From Progne subis subis (lineage: Eukaryota > Chordata > Aves > Passeriformes > Hirundinidae), in the NCBI GenBank assembly GCA_022316685.1, contig JAKJHU010000082.1, positions 2,728,001-2,792,000 of the forward strand: a stretch of 64,000 bases of DNA. The letters run 5' to 3'. Of this stretch, positions 1 to 11,839 are shown piece after piece (position 1 is the stretch's first letter; each line of letters opens with the position of its first letter). Under the pieces are notes generated by a model that searched no databases, was not told where the DNA came from, and saw only the letters and a program-made list of their open reading frames with translations. Position numbers and translations under genes: made by a program.

Positions 1-1154
1 CTCCTTCCCCATCTCTCCTGAGTCTGATATTTGTTTATTTATAAACTGAAGACTGCCTAAAATTGGGGATATTGCTGGGAAGCCGTTTGTGAGAACGTAG
101 CTGCAATAAGGCTGAAGCCAGGAGATGGGCAGGTCTGGGTATAAGAGCTACCAGCCCATGGGCCTAGAGCAGAAGGGACATTCATGGGAGATGCTGCTAT
201 TTCTGAGCTTTTCCATAGGGACTTGGCAGCAGGAGGCAATCATAAGGTGACAGACAGACACAGGTAGTTGTCTGAGAACTGGAGTTTCTTGACATCCCTG
301 CTCTCACTGCTATCCATGCCTCTCAGGCAGAGACTTTTCTATTCTTGTGCCAACTTGCTACCCTTTCACAGATGTTTCCCTCATGCTGCCTCCCAAAGGC
401 TCTGAAACTTTTGGTTAGGGACAGGGACACACACATGAGCATAAACCTCCAGGGTTTGTCACACCCTCACAGAGGGAGAAACATGTAAACTGTGTATTAC
501 AAGATAGGTTTGTAGCTGTGTTAGACTAAATCTCACACCTGTATTATTTTAAATTGTTATCTAAATGCAGACCAAATAATTTTGGCAACTTTCCACATGT
601 CTTGTGATTAGAACAGCCTCAGATCTTTGAATTTTCTGCTGTCAAAAGAAGATCAAAATTTTCTGCTGTCTTCTCTTCCAAGAGAAGCCCTGGAGTTACA
701 CCACAGATCTGTGGTTGGTTGTGCCAAGCAGAGAGGCATGAATTCCCTGTGACTGATGTGTGCTGATGGGGAACATACTGGTGGCCTTGGAAATCTTGCA
801 ACAAGAATAGGCCAGCCAAGTTCTCAAGGGCTGAATCTTTTGTGGATAGGCTGGAAAACAGTGACCACTTAGGGATACTGAGTTATTCTCTGGCCTCCCT
901 GGTGTAGTGGAAAGTATTTCTCAGAGGCAAAGGGTCTGTTTGTTTACCCAACATCATGTGGACAACTTTCATCTTCTTTTCCCAGCTATAGATGTGCTGT
1001 TAACCTCACACTTGGCAACAGTTAATGTGAAGATGTTTGACAGCCACTGGAGAAATCTGTTCAAGAGGGAAAATATTAGCTCAAAACAGGACTTCATTAT
1101 GTCTTATAAATATTTAGCAGTCCTGTAGTTCAGAAAAATAGCAAGCTGAGTTAT

Positions 1155-2085
1155 TTATTCCATTTTTGTCATTTTAGCTCTTGAGGAAAGTGGTATGCAA
1201 GTTCCCATAAGTGTATCATGGTAGCTGTAGCATGAAATGTCCATTCCATCCCCATTAACTAGAGGAGTATAATTGAATTTAAGTGGCTGAAAAAGAATCA
1301 CGTTGCCTACTGTATACTTTTCACTTTGTCTCTTAATCACAGAAAGATTAGGTCCACTATGTAAATCTTGGTTCTGTTTAACCACAGCCACAAACATTTC
1401 CCCTTTGTGAGGTCTTTGATAATGTGCTCACTCAAAGGTTTTCATCCAGTTCTAGAAGCAGGGTCTGGGGGTGGCTGAGTTCCTGAGAATTTATCTTAGC
1501 AAGTTGAGAGGGATTGTAGGTATTAGCTACTGAGGTGAAAGATTTAGCATACCAATAAAAACCTTCTGTGGGGCAAAGAGAGAAGAAGAAGGTCCTAGGA
1601 AATCCTGAATGGTTCTGGAATCCCTGTTCAAAGCTACAGGATTACAGGGGAACCCAACAGAGACTAAAAACTTCAGCAGATATTTAGGATCAGGTTGTCC
1701 AAGGGTAGCTTGACTGCCTTTACCAGGCTGTGCAGTGAGATCCTTAATCTTTAGTTGGAGTCAGTTACTGCTACATCAGCTTTAGATAACTTCTCTCTCT
1801 AATGTCATAGAAAAAAAAAGTCTCCATGTAGATTTTGCAAGAAGATAAAATAAAAATCTGTAGTCAGGGGGAACCCCTCTATGATGGGTTGCAGTCTTGA
1901 GCTCTGACAAAACTTTTGCTTTCCACAATTTGGCTGTGTAGAATTTTCCTTCTTTCCATTCTATAAGAAAATTCCTCTCCAGTGCATACATACAACAGAC
2001 ATAAGGATAATTGGGACTGAATTGTAGCCTCTCTTCAGCACTTCTGCTGCCTGAAGAGCTCCACTGACTTTCTTCTTCTCAATGC
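1155..2085 (-). pseudogene. Possible decayed retroelement-like coding remnant
   Basis: Three long open stretches lie in the same minus-strand frame: about 100 codons (2085 to 1783), about 75 codons (1771 to 1535) and about 85 codons (to 1155). They are separated by two short clusters of stops. Conserved frame across about 930 bases suggests former coding sequence rather than independent chance ORFs. The middle stretch contains RTIQDFLGPSS followed by FIGMLNLS. This loosely resembles the end of a retroelement reverse transcriptase, where an 'AIQDFPxPxS...FLGMxNFY' pattern is common. That resemblance is weak and was judged by eye. No catalytic motif, LTR or integrase motif was found. No intact product is possible. 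Confidence 0.2.
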
Positions 2086-2640
2086 CCTGTTCTTCACATC
2101 TACAGAACAGTTGCATTCATCTTTGTTGTCTATGCTTAATTTACCTTCCCCTGATTATTGTGATCAAGAGTTTCTCTCCAGTTGTACTTGAATGCAAGCA
2201 GTTCTGGAAGAACCAGATCAATGCAGAAGACTGGTTCTAATGCAGTCAAATCAAGAACACATTTCCATTCTCTGTTAGGAAGTATTAGATATTTTGGTCT
2301 AAGTAGCTACATTCAGAAGATAATTGAAGGAATTACTTTGTTACAGATCACTAGAAATGCCATTTCTGTTACTGCTGCAGAGACCTTTCTTTTAAAGACT
2401 AACTGAAATATTTAAGAACTCAAAAGTTGCTTCAGCGTTGTTGGGTGCTTTGTGATAGTCTCCAGTGATGGAGTACGACATATTTTCCTTTTAGGAAATA
2501 CTCAGAAAACCAGAAGTTTTACTGAACTGAAGTAACTCTTCCTCTACATGGATAGTGAGGCGAACTCAAAGGGGTCTCTATTGGAACAAGCTGTGATGGC
2601 CATATAGCATGGCCTTATTTACTTTGCAAAGAACTATATC

Positions 2641-3135
2641 TTACATACAAATTGTGAAATAAGCATTTTCAGTTCTTGTGTGGAATTGGATTTGGGTGTC
2701 TGGAGCCATGTTCACCACGTGACAGGAGCAGTGTGGGATTTTCCTTTGGGACCCACATGTGGGTGTCTGTCCCTCTCCCAGCAGTGCTGGGGGAGCTGAT
2801 CTCCTCCTTTGCTTTGGTCCAACCCCTACTTGCGGTCTCACTTGGCTAAACTTTCACCTGGCCTGGGTAATCCCACACTGGATCAAGCTGCTTCTGGTCT
2901 TACACTCTTTTCTGCTGCACAGGGTACAAACCATGTGGCTGCTCTTAAATTATTCTGATGGTTTGACAAATCTTCTGTCTGCAAGGTCTTTGAGCAGAGC
3001 GGCAGCCCAGAAATGTTCTTCATTAAAAAATCTCTGTGGTGCCTCAAAGTTGTTGTTGAAGTGCACAGCTACTTCTGCATTTTCAGGAAACTGGTATTCC
3101 TTCAGGATCCTTCTTACAGGGACACAGGGAATCTC
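2641..3135 (-). pseudogene. Unidentified minus-strand open remnant with acceptor-like start
   Basis: Reading the minus strand from 3135 downwards, an AG acceptor-like context (CTAACAG) is followed by 61 open codons ending in TAA at 2950-2952. The same frame then continues to 2641 with only one further stop. The first part looks protein-like: it starts EIPCVPVRRI and ends LADRRFVKPSE, with a run of acidic and aromatic residues between. I do not recognise the family. It could be a last exon of an unknown minus-strand gene, a decayed retroelement or pseudogene, or chance. The polypyrimidine tract before the acceptor is weak and no upstream exon was found, so a remnant is more likely than a live gene. 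Confidence 0.22.
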
Positions 3136-3589
3136 CTGTTAGGTAATGAGAATATAAAACTTTCTAGTGAATAGTAGTCAGTGATGCCGTTTCAGTTGGG
3201 ACTGAGGTCTCTTACAAAGAGTACACATGGAAATAAGGATCATACCAGCTCTGCAGTCTGGGAGTGGATGCTAAATGATTTTTCAAAAATCCCAGCTGCA
3301 ATCTCCCCAAATCTCAATCTGTGTTTTTCTGGCTTTAATTTCCTTTTGAATTTTTTTCCTGAGTACTTACAAAAATAGGGTTTTTTTAACACCAGCAGCC
3401 ACAGCCAGTTCTAAACATGATTAGTTTATACATTAAATCCTTTCTGAGTTCTCAGGGGAAGCAGATAACACAAGGTCTCTCTCACTTGGGCATTTTTAAA
3501 ATGCATGAAATTCTACTATTTCCACTTCTTTATTTTTAATCTGACAGTTCTGCTAAATTAGGAGGAGAGATCTCTGTCTCACCCCTCGC

Positions 3590-3702
3590 TTTCTTAATGC
3601 CTTGAAATCGGCTTTAATAAAAATCAGCTGCTGGAAGCCGCGGCTGAAAGCAGCGGAGCTGCCACAGAGGGAGCCTCCTTAGCGGACCCCTATGATGTCA
3701 GG
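3590..3702 (+). promoter_or_regulatory. Putative core promoter / 5' UTR of ARHGEF4 first exon
   Basis: GC and CpG content rise sharply from about 3640 and stay high to about 4040, which marks a CpG island over the first exon. A TATA-like TTTAATAAAA lies at 3613-3622, followed by an E-box CAGCTG at 3625-3630. If the TATA-like element is used, transcription would start near 3645, giving a 5' UTR of roughly 55-60 bases before the ATG at 3703. The reading frame of that ATG is closed by an in-frame TAA at 3595-3597. Two earlier ATGs (3692 and 3695) are in other frames. The start site is inferred, not seen. Confidence 0.4.
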
Positions 3703-4050
3703 ATGCATCGAGGCGAGCGGAGAGCAGGCTCGGGATCCAGCCCAGTGCTCAGCCGGCGCTGCCAGGTCCCGCTGCCCCGGGAGAGCTCCGCAGAGCGCTG
3801 CCCGATCCCTCCCGCAGCCCCGCAGAGCCCCCGGCTCCCCGTCTCACCTGCCTGCATGAGGACCCAGCAGTGCCCCAGCGAGTCCAGCGGGGCACACAGT
3901 GCCGAGAACTGCAGCAGCAGCGGCAGCTCCGGGCTCTCGCCGGGCTCGGATTCTGACAGCAGCGGGGTGGTGTGTGGTGGTGGTGGCATGCGAGGCGTCC
4001 TGTCCAGGTACTGGAGCTTGGAGAGTCTTCACTCTGCCACAGGTAAGGGG
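3640..4050. promoter_or_regulatory. CpG island over first exon
   Basis: This is the most CpG-dense block of the window, with CCGCGG, GGCGAGCGG, GCCGGCGC, GCGCTGCCCG and similar strings, against a CpG-poor background on both sides. CpG islands of this size mark vertebrate promoters, often with broad or tissue-regulated use. It overlaps the exon at 3703-4042 and ends abruptly at the microsatellite behind the donor. Confidence 0.6.
3703..4042 (+). CDS. ARHGEF4: ARHGEF4 (Asef) N-terminal first coding exon
   Basis: The ATG at 3703 opens 113 codons plus one base, ending at a consensus donor (ACAG|GTAAGG, GT at 4043). Exon phase is 1. The product begins MHRGERRAGSG, is rich in Ser, Pro, Gly and Arg, has a serine tract (SSGSSGLSPGSDSDSSG), and ends RYWSLESLHSAT. 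It looks like a disordered isoform-specific N-terminus with no catalytic domain. A second in-frame ATG at 3988 would give a much shorter N-terminus. Assignment to ARHGEF4 is inferred: splicing to 58504 keeps phase and yields HSATVITDGALD, entering a frame similar to mammalian ARHGEF4 before the APC-binding segment. I do not recognise this particular N-terminus from mammals, so it may be lineage- or promoter-specific. It could instead belong to an unseen transcript. Minus-strand ORFs over this exon are shadows of the GC-rich sequence. Confidence 0.6.
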
Positions 4051-4068
4051 CTCTTGCTTTCCTTTTCC

Positions 4069-4079
4069 TATATATACAT

Positions 4080-4130
<51 letters not shown>
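4069..4130. repeat. (TA)n/(CA)n microsatellite followed by T16
   Basis: Alternating TATATA, a short CACACACA, a long TA run (4088-4115) and then 16 T residues (4115-4130). It sits only about 27 bases behind the donor of the first ARHGEF4 exon, so length variation here is close enough to influence that splice site or promoter-proximal transcription. Minor ORFs crossing it are artefacts. Confidence 0.9.
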
Positions 4131-6257
4131 AACTGCTCTGTGATATTGCACTGACCTTGAGAAACTAAACCAAACCTTCTGGAAAAAGTATATAATTTGG
4201 AAATGCAGTCTCTTAGTTTTGAGAAATAACCAAAGCATTGAGTGTTTGCTAGCTATACCCTCTGCAGACTTAGACCTAAACCAAAACAACACAGACCTTA
4301 ATAGACTTCTTAAGTCAGGAGGGAAGAAATAGGTTTTTAATGGCTTTAGAAACAGTGCATAGGCTTCTACCTGATTAAAGCTGTCCTTGCCTATTGGAAC
4401 ATTTCTCATTTCAGTTTAATCATATAGAGCTGTACAACAGAGTTGATATTTCTCTGTGTGAATTCCAGTGTAGAGAGTATCACTACCTCTAGAAAATGCC
4501 CAGGCGAGTGCTGTGCAGCAGATGAGGGCGAGGTAGGGTTGCACTGCTGAGCACTGAAGGAGGGAAAGGCAGCTCCCTGAGCCAGCTGCTCAAGTTCAGT
4601 TTTTGCTTTCCCATCCATTATTTAATGTCTTTCTGAACCAGAGATTTTGGAGGCATGTTCACATAGCGTGGACCTGTTCTGACTCAGCCTGCGTGGATCT
4701 GGCATTCTGGTTTTTAGTTACAGATGTGCCTGTTCAGGGTTTGAATGTCTGAACTGCAAGCGTAGTAAAGAAGCTTTCTCATTCCCAACTGGTCCTAGCA
4801 AAGGAGCCTGGCAATGATGTTAACGGCCAAAGACTGCTGAGCTGTTCAGCTGTTGCTGTTTAGAGAGATTTTTAATAGAGCTGCAGTAAATTAGTTCCTC
4901 TCTTAGATAAATTCAGACAAGTGCTTTCAAGGCTACTAGTGACTGCCATTTCCTTAGTAAAAATACCCAGTGCTACCAGCTAGAATCAAGGCTTGGTAAG
5001 AATTCAGGGTGCAGTTCTGTGTAATCTGCTTTAGTCCTGTGTACTTTTAATTATCAAAAGGTTTTATCATTCCATCTGCTCCTGTAGATTTGGAGCTGTT
5101 TAATAAAATCTCCATTGCTGCTCTGGAGTCTCTGCTGAAGTGTGAGTAACTGCTCAATCATACAGGAAAGGGCTACAGCAGGGTGGCCAGTCTCCTTGAC
5201 TTTCCACCCTGCACACCACACCTTCTAGATGGCCAAAAGCACTAAAACATCTGCAGCACATCCTGAGTCCAGGGACAGGGAAAATCGCTGAGGGTGAGAT
5301 CAAACCACTGTGTTTTGGTGCTCTGTTTTGGGGAAAGATCTGGGCTGCAAATACAAGATGATGTGCTTTTGCACATACAGATTCTCAGTAGTGTCTGCTG
5401 GCTGTTTCCTCTTGTAACTGGGAGTGCAAATCAACCCAGCATGCTCTGACATTGGATGAAGTAAGTCTGGCACAGGGTCTTTCTGCAAACTCCTGCTCAG
5501 AGTTGTGTGTGGGGTTGCAGCGGTGGCTCCATCCCCTCCGTGTCACAGGGTTTGCTGTCAGCTGCCCTCCCTGGAAGCATTCTTGGGCTTAATCAGGTCA
5601 CTTGAAACAAATGATGTACAGTGATACAGAAGTAAGGTTGATAGCAAAAGCAGGCTCTGAAATTAAGTGTTTCTTTTTTCTAAATGCTCTTTCATTTCCA
5701 CAATAGTCTTGCTCCCAAGGGGGCTGCGAGGCATGGTGTCCTTTTGTGGATGCTACATGCGTTTAGCAGGAAATTCAGAGATGAGAAGAAATGGAATAGA
5801 AAATGGTATGGAGACAGACTGAGCACAGGGAAAAAACAAATTAAGTTTCATAATTATAGTGTGGATAAATAAATATAATAATAAAAGCAGATCGCTGCAT
5901 TTCAGGCTCCTTGCTGCCTCAAAGTACTGTGGTAGGTGTTTTCTCATGTGCAAAAGATTTATGAGCAGTTTGTCTCTACTAACAAAACTCAGGTCAGAAT
6001 TAGGATTAAATTTTGAGAGAAATGGATCACTAGGAGGAATTTATTTTGCTTTGATTCTTCTCTGTCAGAATTCTTCTTTGGCTTAAACTTAGGAAGTTGT
6101 GGTAGAACTGGTCCTCTCCATCAACTTCAATTGCCTGTCTGAGGAGTGAGGATGGATTTCTTTAAAGCTTGTCCTAAATAACATTTTTGAATGGTAAAAT
6201 TTAATACACTGCTTAAACTTTAATAACTTTAATTTAATTTAATAAACCGCTTAAACC

Positions 6258-6345
6258 AACCAAAAAAAAAAAAAAACCAAACATAAAACCCAAGAAAAAG
6301 AAAAAAAAAGGAAAAAAAACCCCCAAAAAACAAAAGAACCAAACC
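6258..6345. repeat. A-rich low-complexity tract
   Basis: Runs of A of up to about 14 are interrupted by C and G (AACCAACC, AAACCCAAG, ACCCCCAAAAAA). The strand-complement ORF here consists almost only of F, L and G and is meaningless. There is no flanking target-site duplication or recognisable retrocopy attached, so simple low-complexity DNA is the best description. Confidence 0.8.
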
Positions 6346-9300
6346 CAGCAGGAACAGTAGCAGCTGGCAATGCATGAGAGACGTGGTAACTAAAATGTGT
6401 GGCAATGTCCTCTCCTCAGAGGAGCAGGGAGCCTCCAGCATCTTTCCATGTGATACATCAAGGAGTTAGGGGGGGAAAAAGAGTACAGACTGTGTGGAAA
6501 CCCTATGAAGTGCCCAGCACTGTGCAAAAGAAGAAGGGTCTGAAGCATGAGTGAGTCTCTTTCTCTGTTTAAAAGGGATTCTCCATTTCCTTAAGGCTGG
6601 ATAGGTGAACTTGGCAGAGAGGGTTTTGCTTTCTTCCCCCTGTGTGTACATCACATTTTCTCTAGGGATCTTCATTCTGAGTCTGTTGCTGTCTAAGACT
6701 TCAGGGAAGATTAGAAATGAACCAGATTTAAATGGCTGAAAAGTCGAGGTGAAAAGAAGGTGGGAGGTGCGATTGGAATGTATGCATTGGAGTTTTTCTT
6801 TTAGATAATTTAGATTCCAAGGAAGTGAAAAGACAGAGATGTATGTGTGTTTATGTATGTATACAATTGACAGTGTATGATTTCAGAAATACAAATTGAT
6901 ACCCCCCTGTAGAAAAGGCAGAGTTTTCTGAGGTTCACAGGAGCAAAAACTACCTTAGATTTATCTTCCTCTGCAGTCAGTAATGAAGGACAATTTCTTT
7001 TGGTTTGGGGTTGACCTTGTTGTGATACATTGATCAAGAGGGGAAGCTAAATTTGACAGTTGAAAGAGAAAAGACCTGTTGTTACAGCATAAACTTTTGT
7101 GCAAATGCCATTTGAAATGTAAGTATGAAAAAAAACCCAGGGTTCAAGCTTGTAGGAAGTGAAAAAAATCTACTGGTTTTTGTATCAGTGCGTGGCATTT
7201 CTGGTCTAAATGTCAATAAACACTGCCTTACATGAGAAGGCCCTTCTCCCTGAAGCTAAATATAAACATGAAAATAGGGAATGCTTTACTCTCCTACCAG
7301 GCTCTCCATTTGAGGATGCCAGAGGACTTTGCAAGCATCAATAACCCTCAGAGAGTGCCCAAATTACTTTCAAAGCATGATTTAGGGTCGGTAAAAAGGT
7401 ATAGTTTGATACTTGGACAGTGTCCTTGCTATTTTTAAATACTTATGAGCAGTGTCCAAATGTTTGGCCAGTGAAAAAAGGACTTGGAGCTGGGGTGGCT
7501 CAGCAGTTCTGAAAACTGGGCCATAAGTATCTCAGCTGGCCAAAAACCCACAAGGCATCCAAATTAAAAGTCAGTTGTGACAGCACTCCAGCAAGTGATT
7601 CAGTGGCACTCTGGGCACTCTAACCCTGGTTTCCCAGGCAAGACTTTGTACCCCAGGGCTGCCTGTCTCCCATTCATCACTGTTGTACAACTCCACTGAA
7701 AAGCTTTTCCTTTAGACTCTTTCCAGTTTTAAGCCTGTGAGCAGCTCTCTTTGCCTTTCCAGCTCCTTTGTTGCAGGTCCAATCCCAACCTCATTAATAC
7801 TTCTATTTATTCTTTTTCTTGTCTGAGCTGGGAAGGACTGGAAGACTGAAGAAAGGTAGGGACAAAGCAGGAATCACAACCTGGAGGACTAGGTTGCCAT
7901 AGTTTCCCTGGGATCCTCTTTGTATTTGTGCATATGTAGCAATTTAATTGTACAGGCTCCACTTCAGTGCACCTCTGCACAGATTTGTGGCTCCTAATAT
8001 GCAGATATGCTCATCTACTGCCCTTGGGAATATGGCCTTTAAACAAACTAGAAAACATGAAGCATGGGTGTGGAGGGTTTTGGGATTTTTTGGGTTTGTT
8101 TTTTTTTTTTTCCCTTCATTCAGAGCTTAAAAAAAAAAATTGTGGGTTTTTAAGGAAGGTTTTCTCCAAGTCATTCATTTCATTGTTGTGGCTGATGAGA
8201 GAGCCTGTAATAGAGCTGTGGCGAATGCTTTGTGTCTTTCTTGTTTAGCAAGAGATTTTCTTTTGAACCCCTTCTTTTTCCTTTTTCTTCCCCTAGACCT
8301 GTCTTTTTGGTACTGATGTCTTCAGCTGTGTTCATGGACTGCAGTGCATAATTCCACTGATCCTTCTTTCTCCAGGGTCACTCAGTCAGCAAGAGTTAGA
8401 GGTCACACAAGGGGAGATTGATTTAAGGTTCAAATTGCTTCAGAAGACATTCAAAGGAGAGCAGGGAGGAAAAAAAGTGAGTGCCTCAGAGCATTCAGTG
8501 CAGCACGTCAAGGTTGTGTTTCACCCTTACCTTGGCACATTGAGAGCTGAGATGTTTCAGCTGGATTCATGCTTGCACTCTAACATGTCCTATGTGTTTC
8601 CTCATACATTCCGTGCCACCTGCCAGAATAACTTCCACTCATCTTCTGAACAATTAATCAATGGATTTAAGAACAAGCAAACAATAATCCATGCTAAATT
8701 AACTTTGATTTTTGTCTCTGTGTGGATTCATTTGTAATGGTGACTGATATGGTTAGATTAAACCCAAGGGTGATCCTGAACTTTTGAGGAAGAATTACAA
8801 GATGAACATCTCTTGGTTGAGCTAGTGAGCTGCCCAAAACTTAAGTAAATATTTCTTAGTTAAAAATACATCTTCCAAATAGTGTTGAATGTTGCTGAGC
8901 TGTGACTTGGCATCACATTCAAATAGTGAGGGCATCTATATTAATAAGTGGTTGAGTTCATTCCAGTACAGGGAATCTCAGTCAATGCTAAATGTGAGTA
9001 AACTTGGCCACTAACTCTTTTAGTGCACCTACAGAAATGTTTGTTTTTTTGGTTGTTTGCTTGTTTATTTTTTTCAGTGCAAAGTATCCTCCAGCATTAT
9101 GCTTTTCCATTAAAGGGAATTAAAAATAGTGTTAATAGAAGGTAGAAAGTCCGATCATGTTTCTGTACCTCTGTTTGCAGCAGAACCAGATTTTGTAAGT
9201 TCAGCTACTTTGGAGTTTTAATTACATGTTAATGCATCGAGAGTGGTTCTAGTTGACTTTCCCTTGAGATTTTTTTGTTTTGTTTCAAAAGGAGCAAATG

Positions 9301-10921
9301 CTTATTTTCATGTCCCCGTGAGGCGCAGATTAGCACCTGTGCCTAGCAGAGATAAACATTCCCGTTTTGCTGATGCTGTGTTTGCAGCAGGGAAAGATGA
9401 ATCTTTGGAGCACTGCCTGTGATGCTTCCCCGGGTGTCACAGGTACACCATCTTCATCCTTTTCCTCCTCTGCCTTCAAAACAACTCCCATGAAGAACAT
9501 TTAGATTGTAATCACTGTTCCCTTTGCTGAGGAATTCTAAGGCTGTATTTTCTCAAAGACTGAGTTATCTTTAGAGCAGTCCTTCAGACCAACACTTCTC
9601 TGGGATATATCCAAGCATCAGTTGCTGCCATTTTTCTGCATGGAAGTGAAACACCTTTAAGCCACCTCATTTCAGTACTGTCAGCATGGTCCAAGAGAGT
9701 AAAGGAAAGGAGGAATGAGGTGGCACCATGAAGCTTACCTGACCCTTTCTTCTCTGCCTTTAGGTAGACACCCAAAGGCTGGCAGAACCTTGAAGGTAGC
9801 TTTTCATTTGCATTATCTAGTTTATGTAGGTAAAAAAAAAAGCAGCAAAAATAGATGAGAACATGTGCTGGCACACAGTGTCTATGCCCAGTGGTCACAG
9901 GGAATGTGTGTACTTGCTGCCCATGCATGATCCAGTCTTGCTGTGGCTGCTTAGCAGTTAGTTAAATTAAACAATTTAGGGAACAATCCTGCCTGTCCTT
10001 CACCATTGTGATGTAGCATTTAAATTACTAAGCTTGTCTGTAACTAAGCTTATTCCCTGTTAAGGTCTTGTTCTCCAGTTCCTCTGAATCATGAGAAGCG
10101 TTTGAAGGATTAGAGAAATACAGCCTTCTTCTTAGTGTCAGTAATTATCTGTGGAGGCTTCTAATTTAATTAGAATTCTGTCTCATCTCACAATCCTTTT
10201 GTGGCCTGATGTTTGTTAAACCAACTAACTAGTTCAGTGATTTGCTTAAAAGTGCCAGGGACAGCTGAGTGTGCTGGACTGCACAGGATATTGGTCTGAG
10301 CAGGCCCAAAGTCTGAACATGAGCTGTCTTCTTGGACACTGAATTCCTTCAGTGGCTGTGCCATTCTAAAATAGCTGCTCCTAAAAGTGGTGTGTCTGCA
10401 CATGAAAGCGAGACAGTAGCCTGGATGTAAGCTGATAGGAACATGGTTTGCACCTGGTTAACTGTCTTGGATTACATTGTGTGAACATCCAAGTGTTGGC
10501 AGCTCTTACTACAAATATCCCTCGGGGTGTATTTGCCTAAACAGGTAGAGAGCTTTGCTGCTGTTATTCTCAATCCCTGCTAATCAAGGAGCAAGAGATT
10601 TCCTGGACTGTGATGTTGGCTCAAATAAACCTTTTTACTTTTTGCCATGGAGTACAGAGTAATTGCTTTGCTGGAGTAATTGAGCCATTTCCAAGTTGTG
10701 CTGTATCCCAGGGAGTGCTTATGGATGCTCTAATGCATCACCCCACAGTGCAGCTGATTCCTGCATTCTGTGGCCTCCAGCACATAAAGGCTGGCAAGTC
10801 CTCGTAGAATAGGAGGGAGACCAAGTACTAAAGGCTGCTGAGTACACAATTGCTTTGAATATCCTCCTCGTTCTTACTTTGTTGAATTATCTTTTTATGT
10901 CATGTTCGAGTGGAAGCATAA

Positions 10922-10946
10922 ATATATATATATATATATGTGTGTG
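10922..10946. repeat. (AT)n(TG)n microsatellite
   Basis: An ATATATATATATATATAT run passes into TGTGTG. A second short CACACACA lies at about 10968. This is a typical compound dinucleotide repeat and potentially polymorphic. Confidence 0.85.
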
Positions 10947-11839
10947 CACATCTATAAATATATTCATACACACACAAGGTTATTCATTAGTTAAGTTTAG
11001 AACATTTCTCAATGAGGTTTCTCAAAAACAAGCATTTCTACATGGGGGCTCCAATTTTTTTTTTTTTTTGGTCTACCAATGCATAAGATTTCTTTCAGAG
11101 CCCTTCTTAAAGGATCTCATAAAAGCCTAAATAATAATTTGAAACCCATTTCAAGTATACTGTTAAGGTATATGGTACCATTCTCTTGCTTTGGAAGGTA
11201 AATTACATGTAAGTATTCATAAAATAACTTGGAAAAGAATTTTTTTGTGTCAGAAATATGATGTAAATGCAGAACTTTTATTTTGTTTTTATTATCTTTA
11301 AATTAAAAAAAATCATTATAACGACATTGGAATGTTCCATGTTGAGAATAAAGGAAGCTAACACTAATGATGTTTTCAAAACAGCTGGCAGAGATTTATT
11401 TCTATGTGGGAGTGAAATTGAAAGAGTTTTCCTTTGGGCTAATGGAGATAGTTTTCATGAGGAAATTTTGAATTAGGCTCTTTTCTGGTGTTTTTTTTTT
11501 TAATTTAAGTGTGCCTAAAAATGCAGGAAAAAAAGGGCAGTGAGCCAGGAGACTCAGTGCTAACAAAAAATTATCTGTTTGAATGGGTAGGATTAAACTA
11601 CTCTGCTCTCCCTTGGCCAGTGGAATCTTTCCAGGCCAGGTGTGGGAAGCCCTCAGCTCTTTATGGACCAAGATCTCTCCTTGGATGTGCATGCAAAAAG
11701 ACAAACCTGGTATTTGGAAACTGCAGTTAGTGGAGTGTTCTAAGAGGCAAAGGAGGACCACGGGCAGGGCCTGTGCACCTATGGGCCACTGTTCCTGGAG
11801 CTGCCATAAACGTTATTGCTTGCAGGGATCTTACCAATG

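Larger units (their letters stand above)
1..3589. other. 5' flank of ARHGEF4, no recognised gene
   Basis: No exon, RNA gene or promoter could be assigned here. The sequence is AT-leaning and unstructured apart from some unusually open minus-strand stretches (2953-3135, 2641-2841, about 1783-2085, 1535-1771 and 1155-1397), described separately. Two copies of AATTTTCTGCTGTC lie close together near 630 and 657, a small local duplication. An AATAAA in minus orientation occurs near 1153. I see no CpG clustering until about 3640. Confidence 0.5.

Noticed and set aside
3690..4089. Several minus-strand ORFs across the first exon
   Set aside because: They are antisense shadows created by the GC-rich CpG island and continue into the microsatellite.
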